Shown: one piece after another, positions 1 to 7,272 of the stretch | How the letters are laid out: every line of letters begins with the position of its first letter | Position numbering within the stretch: the stretch's first letter is position 1 | Assembly: GCA_009704605.1 (NCBI GenBank) | Contig: WLDW01000004.1 | Coordinates: forward strand, 1-18,276 | Direction: 5' to 3' | Length of the DNA stretch: 18,276 nucleotides | DNA from: Actinomycetota bacterium | GTDB taxonomy: Bacteria; Actinomycetota; Actinomycetes; Actinomycetales; Microbacteriaceae | The notes under the pieces: generated by a model | What the model was told of the DNA's origin: nothing | The model's database searches: none | The model's input: only the letters and a program-made list of their open reading frames with translations | Translations under genes and position numbers: made by a program

Positions 1-7
1 CTATTTG

Positions 8-197
8 AATTGCTGCTAGATTCATAACGCAACCGAAGTTGGGTTGTAGCTTTTGTTTCCTTTTGGGGGAAGTCGGTTAAAATCCGACGCTGACCCGCAA
101 CCGTGAGTTGATTATCAACAAGTCGGAATGCCCAAGTGGAAATGATTGGCTCCAAATATACCGTCGAGGTCTACGGGTGGAGTCGGGTAGCAACTTA
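8..197 (+). promoter_or_regulatory. Cobalamin (B12) riboswitch
   Basis: The sequence carries the conserved core of the cobalamin riboswitch: GGGGGAAGTCGGTTAAAATCC at 65-84 with its self-complementary arm CCGAC, then GACCCGCAACCGTGAG at 92-106 and the B12-box segment AGTCGGAATGCC at 121-132. The 5' TTGCT near 10 can pair with AGCAA near 190 to close P1, which sets the approximate limits. The family binds adenosyl- or other cobalamins and lowers expression of B12 uptake or synthesis genes when the vitamin is plentiful. It lies directly before a five-gene ECF transporter operon, so the likely ligand of that transporter is cobalamin. The promoter must lie at or before base 1 and is not visible. 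The outer boundaries are approximate. Confidence 0.9.
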
Positions 198-203
198 CTC
201 GAT

Positions 204-253
204 GAACCCTTGAACGTTTCGTTAGAGATGTTTTCAAGGGTTCTTGTGTTTTT
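204..253 (+). terminator. Riboswitch-controlled intrinsic terminator
   Basis: GAACCCTTGAA (204-214) and TTCAAGGGTTC (233-243) form a perfect 11-bp stem, followed by TTGTGTTTTT at 244-253. This is the form of a Rho-independent terminator placed between the cobalamin aptamer and the first gene, as expected for a switch that stops transcription when B12 is bound. The T-tract is interrupted by two G residues, so termination may be incomplete. Confidence 0.72.
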
Positions 254-259
254 GCCCCG

Positions 260-289
260 CCTTCGCATCTAACTTCCAAATGCGAAAGG
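260..289 (+). promoter_or_regulatory. Hairpin covering the ribosome binding site of the first operon gene
   Basis: CCTTCGCAT (260-268) can pair with ATGCGAAAGG (280-289, one bulged A), leaving an 11-nt loop. The 3' arm contains the only Shine-Dalgarno-like sequence, GAAAGG at 284-289, seven bases before the ATG at 296. The hairpin could therefore restrict ribosome access in addition to the terminator upstream. The pairing is read directly; its regulatory use is inferred. Confidence 0.5.
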
Positions 290-295
290 TTCCAA

Positions 296-1270
296 ATGAA
301 CAAGAAAGTAACCCCAAGGGTGCGAAGAATCATTGCACTCTCTTCAGCTGCAGTCACGATTGCGGTGCTGGTCGTCCTACTAGTTTTGAGCATGGGTGGG
401 GCACAGTCTAAACACTTGGCAACTGCCGAGTTTCTAAAATCCCAGTTTGTTCTTGGTGAGTATCTAGAGGGTTTCTCCCCCGGAGTTCCCGAGTACGGAT
501 TCTCGCTAGAAGCGGTTTCTCAACTTAGCCAGACAAGAGAAGTTGATTCCTCTATTGCCATCAAGTTCCTCTTGGAATCAGAGCCTGACTTCTTATACTC
601 AGCCGAAACCGGTGAGATTATTCCAGGTCTTGCAGGTAAGTACCTGTTTGCATCGAAGGTGACTGGCGCTGCAAATGGAGCACAAACCCAAATGGTTGTT
701 GGTTCCCTCAGTGAGATCATCCAAGAAGATGGCACTTTGGCTCTGACTACCGCGAGCACATTTGACTATGCCTGGATTAGCCTCGGTCTTTACGCCCAGA
801 ATCAGCAGGAAATAGCAAAGAGTGTTTCGGCGGTTCTTCTAACTCTTGCCAGAGAGGATGGGGGTTTTGGTTTTGATTATTCAGAATTCACAACAGCTTC
901 CAGTACCGACGCAACCGCCATGGCCATCATGGCTCTGGAGCTAACCAAGGATATAGATCCCGCGCTAACGGCCAAGAAGCAAAGCTCTATCGATGCTGCC
1001 TTAGCCTACCTAGATGCGGGCTTGGTTGATAGAAGTCACTTTGTGGCATTTGACGCAGTTGACATCAACGGAACCGCTCTTGCTCTAATGGCATATCTCG
1101 CAACACGAGGTGAGCTAAACGAAAATGTGCACGCCTACCTAGTTGCCCAGATTCAAGAAGATGGTGGCATCGGATCTCCTTGGGTGGAAAACGCCGGTGA
1201 CCGGTTTGCAACCGCTCAGGGTTACCTTGCTCTTGAAGGCAAGAGTTACCTAACTCTTCTAGGTAAGTAG
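296..1270 (+). CDS. Membrane-anchored alpha-toroid protein (prenyltransferase/terpenoid-cyclase repeats), putative cobalamin-binding alpha subunit
   Basis: The 324-residue protein starts with basic residues and one hydrophobic segment (about residues 11-34), a signal anchor or signal peptide that puts the rest outside the membrane. It contains three spaced Q/R-E-D-G motifs at residues 143-146, 186-189 and 287-290, each followed by Gly- and Ala-rich helical sequence. This is the repeat signature of the alpha/alpha-toroid superfamily of prenyltransferases, squalene cyclases and the alpha domain of transcobalamin/intrinsic factor. The DxDD motif of squalene-hopene-type cyclases is not apparent, so a catalytic cyclase role is unlikely. 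It is the first gene after a B12 riboswitch and is followed two bases later by a DUF4430-like gene and ECF transporter genes. A surface cobalamin-capture role is inferred from this setting. The ATG at 296 is preceded by GAAAGG. Confidence 0.75.
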   Translation: MNKKVTPRVRRIIALSSAAVTIAVLVVLLVLSMGGAQSKHLATAEFLKSQFVLGEYLEGFSPGVPEYGFSLEAVSQLSQTREVDSSIAIKFLLESEPDFLYSAETGEIIPGLAGKYLFASKVTGAANGAQTQMVVGSLSEIIQEDGTLALTTASTFDYAWISLGLYAQNQQEIAKSVSAVLLTLAREDGGFGFDYSEFTTASSTDATAMAIMALELTKDIDPALTAKKQSSIDAALAYLDAGLVDRSHFVAFDAVDINGTALALMAYLATRGELNENVHAYLVAQIQEDGGIGSPWVENAGDRFATAQGYLALEGKSYLTLLGK

Positions 1271-1272
1271 TC

Positions 1273-1824
1273 ATGCGCTCCAGGGCAAGACTTATTGTTC
1301 TTAGCGCACTAATTCTGTTAGTGGTCGCTGGGAGCGTCTTGTCCTGGGCACTAGAAAACAATGTCATCGAGACAACCTCTGCCAAGCAGGTTGAGGTTAG
1401 TTATAGCGAGGGTGCCTGTGAGAAACCTGGAGTCACAATAGTTATTGACTTTGGAGATTCCACGGAACGTGATCCGATCCTTCGTTGCGCGAGTGACTTT
1501 GTTGGCAACGGTTGGGAAGTTTTTCAAGCGACGGCAATTGATGTTTCAGGGACTAACCAGTACCCAGTTGGTTTCGCCTGTCGCATTGAAAACTTCCCTC
1601 CTAGTTCTGAACAGAACTGCATAGACACACCGAAGTATTCCGAAGGCAGTTGGGGATACTTTGTTTTTACAAAAGAATCGGGTTGGCAAGTAAGTCAGGT
1701 TGGATCAGCGTCCAGGGATGCCCAGTGTGGGTCGGCAGAAGGTTGGCTCTTTATTGGTCCAGGGCAACAAGATGCTGGATTGTTACCAAGACCGATTCCA
1801 GAAACTGTAGCTTGCGATGGCTAA
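1273..1824 (+). CDS. Small extracytoplasmic six-cysteine protein, DUF4430/transcobalamin beta-domain-like
   Basis: This 183-residue protein has an N-terminal hydrophobic segment (residues 7-25) with a possible signal peptidase site after SWA (24-26). The exported part has six cysteines (49, 72, 103, 116, 152, 181), consistent with three disulfides. After a long beta-type stretch come GFACRIENFP (100-109), SWGYF (126-130), GWQVSQVGS (137-145) and GWLF (157-160). This order of 'G-x-x-I-x-x-hydrophobic', a short 'WGY' strand, then 'W-x-x-S-x-x-G' and a terminal strand resembles the DUF4430 domain, the bacterial relative of the transcobalamin C-terminal beta domain. The match is by eye and needs a profile search. 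The start lies two bases after the previous stop, with AGGT upstream; the stop overlaps the start of ecfT by 8 bases. Its role as partner of the alpha-toroid protein is inferred. Confidence 0.7.
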   Translation: MRSRARLIVLSALILLVVAGSVLSWALENNVIETTSAKQVEVSYSEGACEKPGVTIVIDFGDSTERDPILRCASDFVGNGWEVFQATAIDVSGTNQYPVGFACRIENFPPSSEQNCIDTPKYSEGSWGYFVFTKESGWQVSQVGSASRDAQCGSAEGWLFIGPGQQDAGLLPRPIPETVACDG

Positions 1825-2773
1825 GCGCTTTACTGCCAGCACAGCAAGCCCTTTGACCTGGTGGCTATTTGCTGTAACTATGGCAATTGTTGCGGGGGTA
1901 AGTCAGAATGCGATGATTCAAATCTTGATTTGTGCAGCCGCTTTGTTTGCAATTTTGATTTTTCGAGAAGAAGCCCCCTGGTCGAGATCCGTTAAGTTCT
2001 ATCTATTTCTTGCTGGGTTTGTAGTCATCGCTAGGGTGCTATTTCGAATTGTCTTCAACATTCAAAACCCTGAGGACACAACTGCCATAGATTTACCTGG
2101 CTTCTCGATCAACTTGGGTTTTGGTCCACCAGTTGAACTTTTTGGAGCGGTAGGTATCCAGGCTCTAACTGGCGGCGCAACCGATGGTTTGCGATTAGCT
2201 GCCATCATCCTCTCGATTGGGATGGCCAGTTCACTTGCCAATCCAAGAGCTCTTCTAAAGTCCACTCCCAGCGCGCTTTATGAAATCGCCAGTGCAATTT
2301 CAGTTGCGATCAACCTCGCACCGCAAATGATCTCCAGTCTGCAAAGAGTTCAGAAAGCTAGATCTTTGCGCGGGAGAAGCAAAGGACTTGGATCAATGGC
2401 TGGAACAGTGATTCCGGTTCTGGAGGACGCAATCGATTCGTCTCTGTCTCTTGCGGCAAGTATGGACTCCAGGGGATTTGGGAGAAGGGGTAGCTTGTCA
2501 AAACCGCTTGTGCTTGGAGCCAGGTTGAGCTCACTGATGGCGGTCGGGGCGTTATCTGTTGGAAGCTTTGCGTTACTAGTTGGGCAAACCCAAACGCTGG
2601 GTTGGGTGTTGATTGCCATCGGAATAGTTTCAAGCTTCGCGTCTATTCGGATTAACTCCAAGTCTCAGATCAGGACCAGATTTGAGCCTATGAAGTTGCA
2701 GTTCTTTGACGCTTTGATTCTGTCTTTGTCAGCTCTGTTGCTGATTGCGGCAATCCTAGGTTGGTTCGCATGA
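1817..2773 (+). CDS. ecfT: ECF transporter transmembrane (T) component
   Basis: The 318-residue polytopic membrane protein belongs to the CbiQ/EcfT family, the scaffold that couples ATPases to the vitamin-binding S component. It has several hydrophobic segments near the N-terminus and two to three at the C-terminus. Between them is the coupling domain with the two family signatures: ARSLRG (181-186) and SMDSRGF (215-221), which insert into grooves of the ATPase subunits. The length is somewhat above the 260-280 typical of the family because of the longer N-terminal membrane part. The ATG at 1817 overlaps the end of the preceding gene by 8 bases, and its stop forms ATGA with the ATPase start, so translation is probably coupled. 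Confidence 0.9.
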   Translation: MAKRFTASTASPLTWWLFAVTMAIVAGVSQNAMIQILICAAALFAILIFREEAPWSRSVKFYLFLAGFVVIARVLFRIVFNIQNPEDTTAIDLPGFSINLGFGPPVELFGAVGIQALTGGATDGLRLAAIILSIGMASSLANPRALLKSTPSALYEIASAISVAINLAPQMISSLQRVQKARSLRGRSKGLGSMAGTVIPVLEDAIDSSLSLAASMDSRGFGRRGSLSKPLVLGARLSSLMAVGALSVGSFALLVGQTQTLGWVLIAIGIVSSFASIRINSKSQIRTRFEPMKLQFFDALILSLSALLLIAAILGWFA

Positions 2774-4356
2774 TTGCGCTTCGCGATGTGAGCTTTGGAT
2801 ATGCGGGAACAGAAAGACCAGCTCTATCAAGGGTGAACCTTGATTTTCTGCCAGGTGAGTTCTCACTAGTTTGCGGTGCAACGGGAAGCGGTAAATCGAC
2901 GTTGCTTAGAATCTTGAATGGTCTGGCGCCACATTTCACTGGCGGTTCTCTTTCTGGCTCACTGGTTATTGACGGTATAGATGTAACGGGTTCAAAACCG
3001 CACGAGCTTGCAGCCCAGGTTGGTTTTGTAAATCAGCAGCCTGAGTCTTCATTTGTTTCGGACACTGTCAAACAAGAGTTGGTCTACGGCATGGAGCAGC
3101 TTGGGTTTAATCGCGACAAGATGTCAGATTCACTAAAGCAAGTAGCGGAGCTTCTTGATATTGAGGAGTTACTAGATAGGCCACTTAGTTGGCTTTCTGG
3201 AGGACAACAGCAACGGGTTGCTATCGCCTCTGCACTAGCAGCTGGGCAGAAGATACTTTTGCTGGATGAGCCAACTTCGGCCCTGGATCCCGAAGCCGCA
3301 GCTGAGATTGTTGGTGTGCTCAAGTCGTTAGCTCACGAGCACGGCATCACAGTGATCCTTGTAGAGCACCGAATCGAACGAGTAATTGAACTTGTGGATT
3401 CAGTTGTAATAGTTGCAAACGATGGTCTTGTTACCAAGGGAGGTTATGAGCAGTTCGAGAACTATCACCTGGTGCCACCTGTGATTGGACTCTCAACTGA
3501 ACTCTCCTGGAATCCAGTGACAGTAAGCGTTTCTGCCGCCAAAGCAAATTGGGAGCGTGGCCCACAGCAATGGAAGCAACTGGTGAATGAGAATCTGAGC
3601 AAAACAGTTGCCATGGAGGTCAATGATCTATCGGTTAGCTACGACGGACTAGATGCCGTGTCCAAAGTTTCCTTTGAAGTTCACGCTGGAGAAGTTGTCG
3701 CGCTAATGGGAAAAAATGGCTCAGGAAAGTCTTCGGTTCTCTGGGCTATCCAAGGAGGCGGAAAACGATCATCGGGTTCTGTCAAGACACAGTTTGGCGA
3801 TCCAAAGTCGCTCTCTGCTGACGAAAGACTTTGCGTCTTGACTCTTGTCCCCCAGAAGGCAGCTGACTTACTTTTTCTAAACTCACTGGCTGATGAGCTT
3901 TCCGAGTCTGACAAGTTTGCACAACTCACAGACTCGGGCACTTCCAAGATTTTTGAATCGCTAACTGGCAGGTTAGATCCGAAGATTCACCCGCGAGATC
4001 TTTCCGCTGGGCAGCAACTGGCTTTGGTTCTAGCTTTGCAGTTAGTGAAGGGGGCTGGGATATTGCTACTTGATGAACCAACTCGCGGGTTAGATTACGC
4101 GGCCAAAAGATCACTTGCCAAGCAGATTAGAGCTTTGCGTAAAGAAGGCAAGTCGGTACTAGTCGCTTCCCACGATGTGGAATTTGTGGCTCTAGTTGCC
4201 GACAGGGTTTTGGAGCTAGAAAGCGGAAAAATGATTTCGGACAAATTGACAACTGTTGCCTTAGGAATTGGTTCATCACACCCCACACAAATCAGTCAAA
4301 TAACTGGTCAGCCCGGATTGTTGACTTTGAGTCAAGTAGAAAAGGTCCAGAAGTGA
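2770..4356 (+). CDS. ecfA: ECF transporter ATPase, fused A and A' subunits
   Basis: The 528-residue protein contains two ABC ATPase domains in one chain, equivalent to the EcfA-EcfA' pair. Domain 1 has Walker A GATGSGKST (36-44), Q-loop VNQQPES, signature LSGGQ (142-146), Walker B ILLLDEP with D166/E167, and an H-loop VEHR. Domain 2 has Walker A GKNGSGKSS (314-322), signature LSAGQ (411-415), Walker B LLLDEP (D435/E436) and ASHD. All catalytic elements are present in both halves; the second signature is degenerate at one Gly. It would power cobalamin import with the neighbouring T and S subunits. I chose the ATG at 2770, which forms an ATGA overlap with the ecfT stop, over an in-frame TTG at 2761. 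The stop overlaps the GTG of the next gene. Confidence 0.93.
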   Translation: MIALRDVSFGYAGTERPALSRVNLDFLPGEFSLVCGATGSGKSTLLRILNGLAPHFTGGSLSGSLVIDGIDVTGSKPHELAAQVGFVNQQPESSFVSDTVKQELVYGMEQLGFNRDKMSDSLKQVAELLDIEELLDRPLSWLSGGQQQRVAIASALAAGQKILLLDEPTSALDPEAAAEIVGVLKSLAHEHGITVILVEHRIERVIELVDSVVIVANDGLVTKGGYEQFENYHLVPPVIGLSTELSWNPVTVSVSAAKANWERGPQQWKQLVNENLSKTVAMEVNDLSVSYDGLDAVSKVSFEVHAGEVVALMGKNGSGKSSVLWAIQGGGKRSSGSVKTQFGDPKSLSADERLCVLTLVPQKAADLLFLNSLADELSESDKFAQLTDSGTSKIFESLTGRLDPKIHPRDLSAGQQLALVLALQLVKGAGILLLDEPTRGLDYAAKRSLAKQIRALRKEGKSVLVASHDVEFVALVADRVLELESGKMISDKLTTVALGIGSSHPTQISQITGQPGLLTLSQVEKVQK

Positions 4357-5174
4357 ATACCTTTTCAGGAAAATGGATTTCCAATTTGAGCATTCTGCTT
4401 GCCGGAATTGGATCCGTGCTCATGTTCTCCTGGCCATTTTTCATCTCTGGTGATTCTGCTGCTGAAGCAGACGTAGCGCAAGTGGTGTTTATCGCTTTGA
4501 TGCCGCTCATGCTGGTCTTGATTTTGGTTGAAGTGGCAACTGGTGAGATCGGCTCCAAGCAGATTGCCCTACTAGGAGTATTGATTGCCCTAAATGCTGT
4601 TATTCGATTACTTGGCGCTGGAACAGCAGGAATCGAGACTGCCTTTTTCCTCATAATCATTGCTGGCTACGTTTTTGGTTCAGGTTTTGGATTCTTGCTT
4701 GGAACCGGTTCGCTGCTGGTGTCTGCGCTGATCACCGGTGGGGTTGGACCTTGGCTTCCGTTTCAAATGATGGCAGCTGGGCTGATTGGAATCGGAGCGG
4801 GCCTACTTCCAAAGTTTGGCTCCAGAGGTGCCAAGCTCGCCGTTTTGATTGTTTACGCAATTCCCGCAAGCTTTGCCTATGGGTTCTTGATGACTTTGTG
4901 GAACTGGCCCTTTCTTGCTGGCAGTGAATCATCTATTTCTTACCTTGCCGGAGCCGGTGCAATTGAAAACCTGATTCGCTTCCTTCAGTTTCAGATTTTT
5001 ACCGGAGGGTTGATCTGGGATTTGGGAAGAGCTGTAACAACGGTTGCGCTAATAGCAATCACCGGACCGCTACTTTTAGGAAGCTTGCAGCGAGCCGCGA
5101 GTAAGACTGGCTTCGTTAAGCCTTCCAAGCCGGAAGACGCCAACCGAGCAAAAGCGCCAGGACTCTCAGGGTAA
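4353..5174 (+). CDS. ECF transporter substrate-binding (S) component, predicted cobalamin-specific
   Basis: The 273-residue integral membrane protein has about six to seven hydrophobic segments. The middle part reads GYVFGSGFGFLLGTGSLLVS, then GGVGPWLPFQ and a Gly-rich helix, the pattern of S components whose first helices carry small-residue faces that dock on EcfT. No sequence feature alone fixes the ligand. Specificity for cobalamin is inferred from the riboswitch at the head of the operon and from the B12-binding-like extracytoplasmic genes. GTG at 4353 overlaps the ecfA stop (GTGA) and AAAGG lies about 8 bases upstream. The last 59 bases overlap the convergent TRIC-family gene, and I see no terminator after the operon. 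Confidence 0.82.
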   Translation: MNTFSGKWISNLSILLAGIGSVLMFSWPFFISGDSAAEADVAQVVFIALMPLMLVLILVEVATGEIGSKQIALLGVLIALNAVIRLLGAGTAGIETAFFLIIIAGYVFGSGFGFLLGTGSLLVSALITGGVGPWLPFQMMAAGLIGIGAGLLPKFGSRGAKLAVLIVYAIPASFAYGFLMTLWNWPFLAGSESSISYLAGAGAIENLIRFLQFQIFTGGLIWDLGRAVTTVALIAITGPLLLGSLQRAASKTGFVKPSKPEDANRAKAPGLSG

Positions 5175-5757
5175 TTGTGAATAGTGCACCGATTGCAACG
5201 GCGATGAAAGGTTCTATTGCCAAGTAGTTCAAACCAACAACTACCCAGCCTCCAGTAAACGCAATAACCGAATATGGAATGTGATCGCTGAAAGCCTTTG
5301 GAATTTCGTTCACAACAATGTCTCGGAGAACTCCTCCAAAAATTGCAGTTAGTACACCCATGATCACAGCGATGATTGCTGGTACTTGGCCATCCAAGGC
5401 GAGCTGGGTTCCACCAGCTGTAAAGGCTCCAAGCCCAACCGCGTCTGGCCACTGCATAGCTTGCTGGGTGGGCTCAAGGTGTCTGGTTCTCATAAAGACA
5501 AGTGCAACTAGACAGATTCCAATAAGAACCCAAACCCAAGCGGAATTCTCGATCCAGAAAAATGGCCTACGGTCCAGCAAAATATCGCGCAAGGTTCCGC
5601 CGCCAAATGCGGTCAAACCTGAAACCGTGATCATGCCAACAAGGTCTAGTCGTTTTCGGGCTGCCTCAAGAAGTCCCGAAAGCGCAAAAGCAAAGATACC
5701 GATTACTTCAAAAAGAAGCGTGCCGTTTATAACTAACCAGCCGGTGAAATCTAGCAA
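5116..5757 (-). CDS. TRIC cation channel family (UPF0126/YadS-like) membrane protein
   Basis: The 213-residue protein consists of two homologous three-helix units plus a final helix. Each unit contains the family signature: GGGTLRD at residues 52-58 and GGVLRD at 141-146. Prokaryotic TRIC proteins form trimeric K+/cation-permeable channels; some relatives have been linked to glycine or other small-molecule transport, so the exact substrate is open. The length matches the family (about 200-215). The start is TTG at 5757; no ATG is close enough to preserve the first helix. It lies 16 bases after the glycosyltransferase gene and is probably co-transcribed. Its 3' end runs 59 bases into the ECF S component gene on the other strand. 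Confidence 0.88.
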   Translation of the reverse strand: MLDFTGWLVINGTLLFEVIGIFAFALSGLLEAARKRLDLVGMITVSGLTAFGGGTLRDILLDRRPFFWIENSAWVWVLIGICLVALVFMRTRHLEPTQQAMQWPDAVGLGAFTAGGTQLALDGQVPAIIAVIMGVLTAIFGGVLRDIVVNEIPKAFSDHIPYSVIAFTGGWVVVGLNYLAIEPFIAVAIGALFTITLRVLALLLGWRLPAWKA

Positions 5758-5773
5758 AGCTCAGACCAGGTCT

Positions 5774-6739
5774 TTACCACTCGAGGTTTTGCCTATGCTT
5801 TGGCCTGGTGGGCACAGCCGAAACATCGTGACTCACAAACGCCAAAAGCAATTGGAAACCAAGAATCAATGGAACTACGGCAATCATCACAGTCCCGGTG
5901 CTTGCGGCAATACCGTTGGTAAGTGAGCTATTTAGCGCTCCAAGACCAGAGAACACCCCAAACCACCAGAGCAGCATTCCAAGCGGTAACTCAATTGACG
6001 CCGCAGAAATGTCTCTTAGGTAGTAGTTGTAGAAAAGTCTTTTGTGGAAATTCTTGAAGTGTTTCCAAGGGAACTCCCATAAAGTCTTTACGATGCTGAG
6101 GTTGCTCTTTTCAGTTCCGTACCTTGCAACCATCGGAACATCCCAAACCACGGCGCGGTAAATGCTTAGCCTAAATAGAATGTCGGACTCAAAAAAGAAT
6201 CTTTTGCTCAGCATTGCTAGCGGCAAAGCTTTTAGGGCATCGCGATGTATTGCGGTGTATCCGTTAGTTGGATCCGTGATGTTCCAATAGCCGGTTGAAA
6301 TCTTGGTTAGTAAGGTAAGTCCAGCATTTCCAAACAATCTGATGCCAGGCATCTTTGACAGCCCGGTCAGGCTATCGAAGCGATCACCCTTTGTGTAATC
6401 CGCGCGTCCGGTGACAATTGGCGCAATTAGGTCTTTGATTAGCGCGGGATCCATCTGGCCATCGCCATCTAGCTTCACAACAATCTGGGCATCTGATTCC
6501 AGCGCCGCGCGATAACCAGAAACCGTGGCACCTCCAACGCCCAGATTTTCGGTGTGGAAGATGACCTTTACCCTAGGGTCTTTAACTTCTCGTTCAACAA
6601 GTTTTCCAGAACCATCTGGGCAGGCATCGTCAACTATATAAATGTAAGAAACTTCAGGGCCGATTTCCCTGAGAGTTTGAACAATGTGCGCGGTTACCTT
6701 GTAGCAAGGAATTACAACCGCGACAATCGGTTTAGTCAT
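5774..6739 (-). CDS. Family 2 glycosyltransferase with C-terminal membrane helices
   Basis: The 321-residue protein has a GT-A fold N-terminal domain of the dolichol-phosphate mannosyltransferase-like GT2 type. It shows VVIPCYK at 8-14, the nucleotide-binding YIVDDACPD with D37/D38, the ENLGVGGA segment, and the metal-binding LDGDGQ at 90-95. NGYTAIHRDAL and the FFFES region follow. Two hydrophobic segments near the C-terminus (IELPLGMLLWWFGVFSG and TVMIAVVPLILGFQLLLAFV) anchor it in the membrane. The family moves a sugar from a nucleotide sugar to polyprenyl phosphate or a glycan; the substrate cannot be told here. I prefer the ATG at 6739 to the TTG one codon upstream. It heads a two-gene unit with the TRIC gene. 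Confidence 0.88.
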   Translation of the reverse strand: MTKPIVAVVIPCYKVTAHIVQTLREIGPEVSYIYIVDDACPDGSGKLVEREVKDPRVKVIFHTENLGVGGATVSGYRAALESDAQIVVKLDGDGQMDPALIKDLIAPIVTGRADYTKGDRFDSLTGLSKMPGIRLFGNAGLTLLTKISTGYWNITDPTNGYTAIHRDALKALPLAMLSKRFFFESDILFRLSIYRAVVWDVPMVARYGTEKSNLSIVKTLWEFPWKHFKNFHKRLFYNYYLRDISAASIELPLGMLLWWFGVFSGLGALNSSLTNGIAASTGTVMIAVVPLILGFQLLLAFVSHDVSAVPTRPKHRQNLEW

Positions 6740-6861
6740 CAATACCCAATCTTGTTTTCAAGAAACCCCGCTGTGGATCCCTTTTGTCTTTCAATAAATC
6801 ATCGAAACACAACTAACCCAATTTTAGGCCACTTAGCTCAGCCAAGGTAGGTCAGGCAAAC

Positions 6862-6893
6862 AACAAAACCCAAGGTTTCCCTTGGGTTTTGTT
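6862..6893 (-). terminator. Intrinsic terminator of ssrA
   Basis: A perfect 14-bp inverted repeat (6862-6875 with 6880-6893, loop of 4) begins four bases after the 3' end of the tmRNA. On the minus strand the 3' arm ends in GGGTTTTGTTTG, so the T-rich tail is part of the stem. The symmetric A/T ends could also allow termination from the other side. Confidence 0.8.
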
Positions 6894-6897
6894 CACA

Positions 6898-7267
6898 TGG
6901 TGGAGATGGGGGGAATTGAACCCCCGTCCGATACTTGGATTCTGACTCTTCTACGGGTGTAGCTTCAATACTGTTTTACTCGGCCCCGGTCATAACTTGA
7001 AGCGATCTAACCGACGAGCCCAGCCTGAGTAAAAGTCCCGAGCAACCCTAAGGCGTAACTGCTCAGCAAGATTTCTAAATGACGCCAGGACCTAAAACGA
7101 AATCAAATTTAGGCTGACGGACTTTGGGGCTAGCTTATGCAGCTAGGGCAAAGTCGGTGCTCTTAGATTTGGCACCTATAGTTTGCAAAGGACATTAACG
7201 AGTTGACTTTGCATTCTCGACCCGCTTCATTCAGTTTCTGCAAATACCGTCGAAACCGGTCATCCCC
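6898..7267 (-). ncRNA. ssrA: Transfer-messenger RNA (tmRNA)
   Basis: The 370-nt minus-strand RNA starts GGGGATGACCGGTTTCGACGG and ends GGTTCAATTCCCCCCATCTCCACCA, which holds the T-arm and an encoded CCA. The 5' GGGGATG pairs with 3' CATCTCC in a 7-bp acceptor stem with one G-U. The internal reading frame is GCC AAA TCT AAG AGC ACC GAC TTT GCC CTA GCT GCA TAA (7173 to 7135). It encodes the degradation tag AKSKSTDFALAA, with the ALAA end recognised by Clp-type proteases. With SmpB it rescues ribosomes stalled on broken mRNAs. It lies 68 bases downstream of smpB, the usual actinobacterial arrangement. The resume codon is assigned from the frame ending in ALAA and is not proved. Confidence 0.97.
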
Positions 7268-7272
7268 ATGTT

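Noticed and set aside
77..393. Two minus-strand reading frames (77-268 and 115-393) opposite the riboswitch and first gene start
   Set aside because: They lie antisense to a well-defined cobalamin riboswitch and to the start of a real gene, have no ribosome binding site, and show no protein-family features.
296..1270. Squalene-hopene or other terpene cyclase as function of the first operon gene
   Set aside because: The repeat type fits, but the catalytic DxDD-type motif is not seen, the protein is half the usual length, and the operon is for vitamin uptake.
5318..5926. Plus-strand 202-residue reading frame
   Set aside because: It is antisense to the TRIC and glycosyltransferase genes, both with clear family motifs; its composition (Ser, Pro, Lys, Arg rich) is typical of a shadow frame.
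6827..6853. tRNA-like string CACTTAGCTCAGCCAAGGTAGG upstream of the glycosyltransferase gene
   Set aside because: It resembles a D-arm (TTAGCTCAG...GGTAG), but no acceptor, anticodon or T-arm can be formed around it. It could be a tRNA remnant or chance.
6898..7267. Integration of a mobile element at the tmRNA 3' end
   Set aside because: ssrA is a frequent integration site, but there is no integrase gene and no duplicated 3' end of ssrA in the window.
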